The notes beneath the pieces were generated by a model. The model did no database searches, was not told the DNA's origin, and saw only the letters and a program-made list of their open reading frames with translations. Below, piece after piece: positions 1 through 4,841 of a stretch of 7,860 nt of DNA. The stretch is from Prevotella sp. CAG:732 (GTDB lineage Bacteria > Bacteroidota > Bacteroidia > Bacteroidales > Bacteroidaceae). Both the position numbers and the translations under genes were made by a program. Each line of letters begins with the position of its first letter. The stretch's first letter is position 1. The stretch covers positions 1-7,860 of the forward strand of contig FR893186.1 of NCBI GenBank assembly GCA_000436035.1, given 5' to 3'.

Positions 1-128
1 TCACCAGAAGCATCTTTCACTTGTCCCTTAATGGCATTTGACTGCGCAAAGGAACTTGCTGTCAGAAGAAGACCACTTGCAAGGGTCAACGCTCTGAGAG
101 GCAATTTAAATTTTACCTGCTTCATCAT
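1..128 (-). CDS. 5' end of a second SusC-family outer-membrane transporter (partial, runs off window)
   Basis: Read on the minus strand from the ATG at 128, this stretch encodes 42 residues identical to the start of the full SusC at 1791: a positively charged n-region (MMKQVKFK), a hydrophobic core, an AQ-type signal peptidase I site near residues 28-29, and the first residues of a carboxypeptidase-regulatory-like domain (KGQVKDASG). The frame is still open at base 1, so the rest of the gene is outside the window. The 18 bases upstream of the start are also identical to the right copy. This could be a complete alternative susC gene with its own susD partner, or only a 5' fragment kept as a recombination substrate; the window cannot tell. 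The assignment to the SusC family rests on the identity to the right gene. Confidence 0.8.
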   Translation of the reverse strand, partial: MMKQVKFKLPLRALTLASGLLLTASSFAQSNAIKGQVKDASG

Positions 129-146
129 TTTGCTTGATCTTTAAGT
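1..146. repeat. Left arm of a perfect inverted repeat (susC 5' end)
   Basis: Every base from 1 to 146 pairs with the reverse complement of 1918 back to 1773 (paired coordinates sum to 1919). I checked this base by base and found no mismatch. Identity stops at 147/1772. The outer end is cut by the window edge, so 146 bases is a minimum. The arm covers the first 42 codons of the left susC-type gene plus 18 bases of its leader. Perfect identity at third codon positions and in the leader points to ongoing exchange between the arms (inversion or gene conversion) rather than protein-level selection alone. Confidence 0.97.
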
Positions 147-214
147 TTATGTTAATAATTATTGATTTTAGCTTAGCTATTTTCCACTCTTATTTGATAG
201 CCTTTTGGCGTTCC

Positions 215-229
215 AGATAAGTTTTATCT
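215..229 (-). other. Small perfect hairpin in the leader of the left susC-type gene
   Basis: The bases agataa-gtt-ttatct form a 6-bp perfect stem with a 3-base loop. If the leftward promoter at 341-348 is used, this hairpin lies in the roughly 200-base untranslated leader of the left susC-type gene, about 90 bases before its start codon. It is AT-rich and has no U-tract in the right place for a normal terminator. Function unknown; it may be chance. Confidence 0.25.
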
Positions 230-340
230 TTCTAGTTAAGTCGTTATTTGCTAGTCAGGTACAACATCCAGTCGGTCGTTAGGTCTCTATTATTAATAAG
301 GTAGGAACGACATTTCGCTGTCATTTCTTCTATCTGTGTG

Positions 341-348
341 CAAAAGTA
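341..348 (-). promoter_or_regulatory. Candidate leftward promoter (-7 element) reading toward the left susC-type gene
   Basis: On the minus strand the bases 348 to 341 read TACTTTTG, a perfect match to the Bacteroidetes -7 consensus TAnnTTTG, followed by CACAC. I see no TTTG at the expected -33 distance, though that element is often weak in this phylum. Transcription would start near 335 and run about 205 bases before the start codon at 128. The element sits inside a hairpin, gcaaaag (340-346) with cttttgc (353-359) and a 6-base loop, which could be an operator. The opposite strand of the same dyad gives TTCTTTTG, one mismatch from consensus, so weak bidirectional use is conceivable. Because the element lies between the inverted repeats, an inversion would point it at the right susC operon. 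Confidence 0.45.
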
Positions 349-397
349 ACTTCTTTTGCGTTCACTTGTTCCTTTTTTTGAGTTAAAAACGATGTTT

Positions 398-416
398 CGC
401 ATGCGCAAACGTTTGC
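398..416. promoter_or_regulatory. Abutting palindromes, possible operator or recombinase accessory site
   Basis: Two perfect palindromes meet here: cgcatgcg (398-405) and gcaaacgtttgc (405-416). A further gtttgc follows at 422-427, and cgcaaac (404-410) forms an inverted pair with gtttgcg (422-428). The cluster lies directly upstream of, and overlaps, the candidate recombinase promoter. It could bind a repressor controlling the recombinase, or the recombinase itself or an accessory bending protein. The palindromes are seen directly; the role is inferred. Confidence 0.4.
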
Positions 417-441
417 ATAGTGTTTGCGTTAGGTACATTTT
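412..441 (+). promoter_or_regulatory. Candidate promoter of the recombinase gene
   Basis: A TTTG at 412-415 is followed after 18 bases by TACATTTT (434-441), which matches the Bacteroidetes -7 consensus TAnnTTTG except for its last base. The usual spacing is about 19-21, so this is a near fit. The -7 candidate overlaps the first ttaggtac repeat and the -33 candidate lies inside the gcaaacgtttgc palindrome, so a protein bound at either could block transcription. The leader would be about 70 bases. Moderate to weak support. Confidence 0.3.
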
Positions 442-448
442 TAGGTAC
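429..448 (+). repeat. Left copy of direct bipartite repeat ttaggtac-N4-ttaggtac
   Basis: Two ttaggtac octamers (429-436 and 441-448) are spaced 12 bases start to start. The same arrangement recurs at 1713-1732 in the same orientation; the two 20-mers differ at 3 positions, all in the 4-base spacer. A one-mismatch octamer, tcaggtac, also lies at 255-262. Such direct, helically spaced motifs resemble the arm-type sites that N-terminal domains of tyrosine recombinases bind, but could equally be boundaries of an inserted recombinase cassette. Confidence 0.6.
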
Positions 449-516
449 TTTAATTTAGAGGTCTTAAAATAATGCCATTTTAATGGAATTATAATAGTGA
501 TAAAACAGTAGTAGAT

Positions 517-1716
517 ATGGTAAACAAAAAAACAATGACAAGAGCAAAGGAACCCATCAAGATATGGGCAAAGCCTCTCAAAAATGGTAACAAGGCACTC
601 TATCTTAGGAGATACATTGCCCATACCCAAAGCAAAGGGTATGTCTATGAGAAATTGGACGGCTTGTTTCTTATTGATGACAAGAAAGGTAAAGATAAAA
701 GTGCAAAAGAAAGAAACAACCAAGCCTTGCAAGTTGCTTCACTCATGAAATGTGAGCGAATCAAAGAGTACATGAATGAGAAAGTTGGCATCAAGAAAAA
801 AGCGGTTAGGGACATGCCTTTGAAAGACTGGATGCAGACGTATGCAGAAAGAAAAAGTGCGCAAGGGCAAAGCGGAAGCAATGCAGCCACCATCCACAAT
901 ACGATGCTACACCTTATAATATATAAGGGAGAGACTGTCAAAATGAGCCAGTTGGATAAAACTTTCTGTGAAGGTTTTGTGACTTATCTTGCCAATGCGA
1001 TGACCATTGGCTTCGAAATACCTAAACGAGGACAGCATCATCAGAAAAAACTTGCCAAGGGAACAGCTCGTCTTTATTTCAATTCGTTTGTTACTGCGTT
1101 GAACGAGGCTGTACGTGAAGGAATCATTTCTGAGAATCCCAATCGTCTGTTGAAGAAAGAAGAGAAAAAACTTGTTTGCAAGAACGATAGTAATCGTCCT
1201 CATCTCAATATTGAGGAAATCAAGACACTGATACGTACACCTTGCAAGAATGCAGCAGTAAAGAAGGCTTTTCTTTTTGCTTGTTTTTGTGGTTTGAGAG
1301 TAAGCGACGTCAAGACACTCAAATGGTCGGATATTAGAAAAGAAACTGATGGCATCTGCATAAGCAAGAAAATGATAAAGACCAAACAAGTGGTAACAAT
1401 ACCTTTGGCTGAAAATGCTTTGGCATGGATGCCTAGCAAAGGCAATGCGAAATTGGACGACCTTGTATTTTGCCTGCCTTCATACTTCACCATCAATTAC
1501 CAGATAAAACAATGGGCAAAAGAAGCTGGATTGGAGAAGAACATCACTTTCCACGTCGCTCGCCATACATTTGCTACGGCATTACTAACCATGGGAGCAG
1601 ACTTATACACGACAAGCAAGTTGTTGGGACATCAAAATATCAAGACAACACAAGTGTATGCTGAGGTCGTAAATAAAAAAAAAGTTGAGACGGTCAATTT
1701 GCTAGACAAGATTTAG
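517..1716 (+). CDS. Tyrosine-type site-specific recombinase (probable DNA invertase)
   Basis: A full-length 399-residue phage-integrase-family recombinase. The N-terminal part (about 10-115) is basic and resembles the arm-binding and SAM-like region of Bacteroidetes integrases; a core-binding domain follows to about 225. The catalytic domain has the full set of expected residues: R261 in GLRVSD, K290 in the KTK beta-hairpin, H346 and R349 in FHVARHTF, H372 in LLGHQ, and the nucleophile Y381 in TTQVYAEV. The enzyme would cut and rejoin DNA strands through a 3'-phosphotyrosine link. No excisionase, transfer or phage gene is nearby; the gene sits alone between inverted copies of a susC 5' end, so the likely job is inverting that segment. 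The start at 517 is chosen as the first ATG after an in-frame stop (481-483); an ATG at 535 is possible. No Shine-Dalgarno is visible. A run of nine A residues (1675-1683) follows the catalytic Tyr codon. Integration or excision of a small cassette is the alternative role. Confidence 0.93.
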   Translation: MVNKKTMTRAKEPIKIWAKPLKNGNKALYLRRYIAHTQSKGYVYEKLDGLFLIDDKKGKDKSAKERNNQALQVASLMKCERIKEYMNEKVGIKKKAVRDMPLKDWMQTYAERKSAQGQSGSNAATIHNTMLHLIIYKGETVKMSQLDKTFCEGFVTYLANAMTIGFEIPKRGQHHQKKLAKGTARLYFNSFVTALNEAVREGIISENPNRLLKKEEKKLVCKNDSNRPHLNIEEIKTLIRTPCKNAAVKKAFLFACFCGLRVSDVKTLKWSDIRKETDGICISKKMIKTKQVVTIPLAENALAWMPSKGNAKLDDLVFCLPSYFTINYQIKQWAKEAGLEKNITFHVARHTFATALLTMGADLYTTSKLLGHQNIKTTQVYAEVVNKKKVETVNLLDKI

Positions 1717-1732
1717 GTACAGAATTAGGTAC
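1713..1732 (+). repeat. Right copy of direct bipartite repeat ttaggtac-N4-ttaggtac
   Basis: Octamers at 1713-1720 and 1725-1732 repeat the arrangement at 429-448 in the same orientation and with the same 12-base spacing. The recombinase stop codon (1714-1716) lies inside the first octamer. The two pairs thus bracket the recombinase gene almost exactly, which argues that they belong to the recombinase unit. They are either protein-binding sites or cassette ends. Confidence 0.6.
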
Positions 1733-1790
1733 GTCATCTGCCAAAATATAAAATGGATAGGGCATTTTGCACACTTAAAGATCAAGCAAA
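1717..1790. other. Short gap between recombinase and right susC, without a strong promoter
   Basis: The 74 bases hold the end of the ttaggtac pair, a weak stem aaaatg (1750-1755) with cattttt-like bases 1763-1768, and the inner end of the right repeat arm (from 1773). I find no TAnnTTTG element. The nearest look-alike is GCATTTTG (1762-1769), followed by CACAC exactly as at the leftward promoter, so it could be a degraded counterpart. As drawn, the right susC may depend on weak initiation here or on read-through from the recombinase gene. Confidence 0.5.
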
Positions 1791-1918
1791 ATGATGAAGC
1801 AGGTAAAATTTAAATTGCCTCTCAGAGCGTTGACCCTTGCAAGTGGTCTTCTTCTGACAGCAAGTTCCTTTGCGCAGTCAAATGCCATTAAGGGACAAGT
1901 GAAAGATGCTTCTGGTGA
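1773..1918. repeat. Right arm of the perfect inverted repeat (leader and first 42 codons of susC)
   Basis: This arm is the exact reverse complement of 1-146. It begins 18 bases before the susC start codon and runs through the signal-peptide coding region into the start of the mature protein. Internal symmetric elements that could serve as a recombinase core are aatttaaatt (1807-1816), ctctcagag (1819-1827) and the dyad gacc-N9-ggtc (1832-1848) around cttgcaag (1836-1843). Confidence 0.97.
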
Positions 1919-4820
1919 GCCTGTCATGGGTGCTACCATTACAGTGAACGGTAAGGCTGTGGGCATTACCGACATGGATGGTAACTTCTCTGTCGATGCA
2001 GCTCCTGGTACTAATCTAACTATTACCTATCTAGGTATGAATCCTAAGACCGTACAAGCATCCAAGAACATGGTTATTACCATGGCAGATGATGAGAAAG
2101 CCTTGAATGAGGTTGTTGTCATCGGTTATGGTCGTGCAAAGAAAAACGACTTGACGGGTTCGGTTACAGCCATCAAACCTGATGAGCTTTCTAAAGGTAT
2201 TACCAACAACGCATCAGACATGTTGGTAGGCAAGGTTGCTGGTGTTGATGTACAGACTGCTGGTGGTACACCAGGAGCAGGTGCGCAGATTCGTATCCGT
2301 GGTGGTGCCTCTCTTTCAGCTAGCAACGACCCTTTGTATGTCATTGATGGTCTGCCTATCGACAATAGCACCGCCAATGGTATGAGTAACATCTTGGCGA
2401 TGATTAACCCTAACGACATCGAGAGTTTCACTGTGTTGAAGGATGCTTCGGCAACAGCCATCTATGGTTCTCGCGCTTCTAATGGTGTCATCATCATTAC
2501 AACCAAGAAAGGTCGCAAGAATCAAGGTGTCAAGGTATCTTATAATGGCGATGTAACCGTTTCTACGATTCAGAAGAAATATGATGTCCTCAATGCAGCA
2601 GAGTATAAGGAACTGGTCAATTCTATTAGTGGACTTGACGCTTCTTCTTTGGGCAATGCGGATACAGACTGGCAAAACGAGATTTTCCGCACATCTATTT
2701 CTACAAATCACAGTGTTAGTCTGACGGGTGGTCTCAAAAATATGCCATACCGTGTAAGCGTAGGCTTCAATGATGCAAATGGTATTGTAAAGACTAGCTG
2801 GATGCACCGTGGAAATGTATCAGCCAACTTGGCTCCTTCATTCCTCAATGACCATTTGAACTTCAATATTGCAGCCAAATACATGTATGAGGAAGATCGT
2901 TATGCTGACGCAAGTGGTGCCATAGATGGTGCATTGTCTATGGATCCGACACATCCTGTATATATCACAGGGGCTGATGCTAGATATACTGGCGGCTATT
3001 ACCAAACTTTAGTCGACAAACCAGGCGATAGTCCTATTGCTGACAAGACATGGGCAAAGGTTCCAAACTCCTATGCACCTAAAAACCCAGTGGCTTTACT
3101 GAATCAGAAGCATATAGGTGCAAGATCTAACGACTACTCTGGCAACGTAGAGATGGACTATAAAATCCACGGATTCGAAGACTTGCATATACATGCTAGT
3201 CTTGGTGCCCAGCATACGGAATCCACCCAAAAAGACGACATCGCCAACGAGTCATTTACTAATAATTACTTTGGCTGGCATGGTATAACAAAGTACAGAA
3301 AGTACAGCATTGTAGGCAATGCTTATCTGGAATATGGCCACAAGTTCGGCGCCCATGACATTGACATTATGGCTGGCGCAGAGCAAAGCCACTACCATCG
3401 CAGTGGTTATTCTGAAGGTCAGGGAACAGATCAGATAACAGGAGTAGCTAACAGTCCAACCTTGCGTTCTGAGTCTGCCTGGGCAACTCATAACAGCTTA
3501 GTCTCTTATTTGAGCCGTTTGAACTATACGTTGCTTGACCGCTACTTGCTTACGGTTTCATTCCGTGCTGATGGTTCTTCACGTTTCAGCAAGGGAAAGA
3601 AATGGGGCTACTTCCCAGCAGCTGCCTTGGCTTGGAAAATCAACAATGAGCCATTCATGAAGAATATCACTTGGATTGACGAGTTGAAACTTCGTTTGGG
3701 ATGGGGTAAGACAGGTCAGCAGAATGGTATCGACGATTTCTACTATATGCCTCTCTATGTGCGTAGTAACTCTTATGCCCAATATCCTTTCGGTGATACC
3801 TACCATTACACCAACCGTCCTAGCAACTATAACAAGGACTTGACTTGGGAAAAGACCACATCATATAATGCAGGTTTGGATTTTACAGCCTTGAACGGAC
3901 GTTTTGGTTTCAATGTTGATGGCTATTATCGCGAGACCACCGACCTATTGGCTACCGTTCCTGTTCCTGCTGGTACGGTACCTGGCGACTTGCAGCTTCA
4001 AAATATTGGCTCCTTGAAAAACTATGGCTTGGAGTTGGCATTTGACGTAAAGCCTATTGTCACAAAGGACTTTACATGGGATGTAACCTATAACGTAGGA
4101 TGGAACCATAATGAGATTACCGAGTTGTCTGCAGGTTATGCAGATTATGTTGATACAGGCTCTTCCATCTCAAGAGGTAACAACACGGTCATCCAAAGAA
4201 ACAAGGTAGGCAAACCAGTCAACTCATTCTTCGTTTACCAGCAAGTTTACGATGAGAATGGAAAACCTATCGAGGGACAGTTTGTTGATAGAAATGCTGA
4301 TGGCAAGATAGACTTGTCTGATGGCTACTATTACAAGAGTCCTGCGCCTAATGTCATCATGGGTCTCACCACTAAGTTCCTTTACAAGAACTGGGACTTG
4401 AGTGCTTCCTTCCATGCTTCTCTTGGCAACTATGTATATTATGACTTCTTGTCTAACAAAGCACAGATTAGTGCCAGTGGTTTGTTCTCCAACAGTGCTT
4501 GGAGAAACTCAACACCGGAGGCTGTAGAATTAGGATGGACAGCTCTTGGTACGTATGGTAACATCAACTATCGAAGTGATTACTTTGTGCAGAATGCTTC
4601 CTACTTGAAGTGCTCCAATATCACATTGGGTTATACTTTCGGACCATTGGTGAAATATACTCACACACCTCATTGTTCAGGACGTGTGTTCTTCACTGTA
4701 CAAAACCCATTCATTATCACAAAGTACAAGGGCCTAGATCCAGAGGTGGCTGATGGTATCGATAAGAATCCATACCCACGTCCAATGAGTTTCCAGCTAG
4801 GTCTCAGTCTTAATATTTAA
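1791..4820 (+). CDS. susC: SusC: TonB-dependent outer-membrane glucan transporter
   Basis: A complete 1,009-residue SusC/RagA-family protein, close to the length I recall for B. thetaiotaomicron SusC. In order: signal peptide (1-29, ...SSFAQ), carboxypeptidase-regulatory-like domain (about 33-98), TonB box region LNEVVVIGYG (105-114), plug domain (about 118-240) with RIRGG (168-172), LYVIDG (182-187) and the family signature from VLKDASA to TTKKG (215-240), then a long beta-barrel to the C terminus. No N-terminal STN domain is present, so it is not expected to signal through an anti-sigma factor. With SusD it would form the outer-membrane channel that imports oligosaccharides using TonB energy. 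It starts at 1791 (ATGATG; the second ATG at 1794 is possible). Only 21 bases separate it from susD. The first 42 codons lie in the inverted repeat, so its upstream DNA would be exchanged by inversion. Starch as substrate is inferred from the SusD and SusE partners. Confidence 0.95.
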   Translation: MMKQVKFKLPLRALTLASGLLLTASSFAQSNAIKGQVKDASGEPVMGATITVNGKAVGITDMDGNFSVDAAPGTNLTITYLGMNPKTVQASKNMVITMADDEKALNEVVVIGYGRAKKNDLTGSVTAIKPDELSKGITNNASDMLVGKVAGVDVQTAGGTPGAGAQIRIRGGASLSASNDPLYVIDGLPIDNSTANGMSNILAMINPNDIESFTVLKDASATAIYGSRASNGVIIITTKKGRKNQGVKVSYNGDVTVSTIQKKYDVLNAAEYKELVNSISGLDASSLGNADTDWQNEIFRTSISTNHSVSLTGGLKNMPYRVSVGFNDANGIVKTSWMHRGNVSANLAPSFLNDHLNFNIAAKYMYEEDRYADASGAIDGALSMDPTHPVYITGADARYTGGYYQTLVDKPGDSPIADKTWAKVPNSYAPKNPVALLNQKHIGARSNDYSGNVEMDYKIHGFEDLHIHASLGAQHTESTQKDDIANESFTNNYFGWHGITKYRKYSIVGNAYLEYGHKFGAHDIDIMAGAEQSHYHRSGYSEGQGTDQITGVANSPTLRSESAWATHNSLVSYLSRLNYTLLDRYLLTVSFRADGSSRFSKGKKWGYFPAAALAWKINNEPFMKNITWIDELKLRLGWGKTGQQNGIDDFYYMPLYVRSNSYAQYPFGDTYHYTNRPSNYNKDLTWEKTTSYNAGLDFTALNGRFGFNVDGYYRETTDLLATVPVPAGTVPGDLQLQNIGSLKNYGLELAFDVKPIVTKDFTWDVTYNVGWNHNEITELSAGYADYVDTGSSISRGNNTVIQRNKVGKPVNSFFVYQQVYDENGKPIEGQFVDRNADGKIDLSDGYYYKSPAPNVIMGLTTKFLYKNWDLSASFHASLGNYVYYDFLSNKAQISASGLFSNSAWRNSTPEAVELGWTALGTYGNINYRSDYFVQNASYLKCSNITLGYTFGPLVKYTHTPHCSGRVFFTVQNPFIITKYKGLDPEVADGIDKNPYPRPMSFQLGLSLNI
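1832..1848. other. Candidate crossover site within the inverted repeat
   Basis: The sequence gacc-N9-ggtc, with the palindrome cttgcaag at its centre, has the general shape of a tyrosine-recombinase core: two short inverted half-sites around a spacer. The mirror copy is at 71-87. The half-sites are only 4 bp, so this is one of several possibilities in the arm; any point in the 146-bp identity could be the true crossover. Confidence 0.2.
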
Positions 4821-4841
4821 ACTTAACAGGAATATAGCATT

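Larger units (their letters stand above)
129..516. other. Non-coding regulatory region between left susC and recombinase
   Basis: This stretch of 388 bases is AT-rich and carries no convincing gene. It holds, from left to right, the end of the left repeat arm (to 146), a 10-base palindrome aataattatt (154-163), a short hairpin (215-229), a leftward promoter candidate (341-348) inside a larger hairpin (340-359), two abutting palindromes (398-416), a rightward promoter candidate for the recombinase (412-441), paired ttaggtac repeats (429-448) and a small dyad ccatt-tt-aatgg (475-486) just before the recombinase start. A 162-codon open frame on the minus strand (732 to 244) crosses it but overlaps the recombinase antisense and resembles no protein I know. 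Confidence 0.7.
1..1918. other. Putative invertible DNA segment carrying its own tyrosine recombinase
   Basis: Two perfect inverted repeats (1-146 and 1773-1918) enclose 1,626 unique bases that hold one gene, a tyrosine recombinase, and the upstream DNA of two divergent susC-type genes. This is the architecture of recombinase-driven phase-variation switches in Bacteroidales. Recombination between the arms would flip 147-1772, leave both reading frames intact because the arms are identical, and swap the DNA immediately upstream of each susC gene. Seen: the arms, the gene and the divergent layout. Known of the family: related recombinases invert promoters and susC-type genes in Bacteroides. Inferred: that this copy inverts and that the encoded enzyme acts on these arms. 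Confidence 0.75.

Noticed and set aside
244..732. 162-codon open frame on the minus strand across the non-coding region and recombinase start
   Set aside because: It overlaps the recombinase antisense, its product has no recognisable domain and an odd Cys/Phe/Tyr-rich composition, and it spans the palindromes and promoters; it looks like a chance frame.
1694..1701. TCAATTTG near the recombinase 3' end as the susC promoter
   Set aside because: One mismatch to the -7 consensus and no TTTG at the -33 distance; such matches are common by chance in AT-rich DNA.
517..1716. Recombinase as the integrase of a conjugative element or prophage
   Set aside because: No transfer, mobilisation, phage or excisionase gene is in the window, and the enzyme sits exactly between inverted susC 5' ends; it cannot be fully excluded because the left flank is unseen.
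429..1732. Paired ttaggtac repeats as part of a CRISPR array
   Set aside because: There are only two 20-base units more than 1.2 kb apart with a gene between them; there is no repeat-spacer pattern.
1750..1768. Stem aaaatg/cattt as a terminator of the recombinase gene
   Set aside because: The stem is six mostly A-T pairs with a 7-base loop and is followed by gcacac, not a T-run; too weak to call.
1..1918. Inverted repeats as terminal repeats of an insertion sequence or transposon
   Set aside because: The arms are functional 5' ends of host susC-type genes rather than element ends, there is no DDE transposase, and no target-site duplication can be seen.
2316..2807. 163-codon minus-strand open frame inside susC
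   Set aside because: It lies wholly antisense to a conserved plug and barrel region and resembles no known protein; it is a shadow of the susC reading frame.
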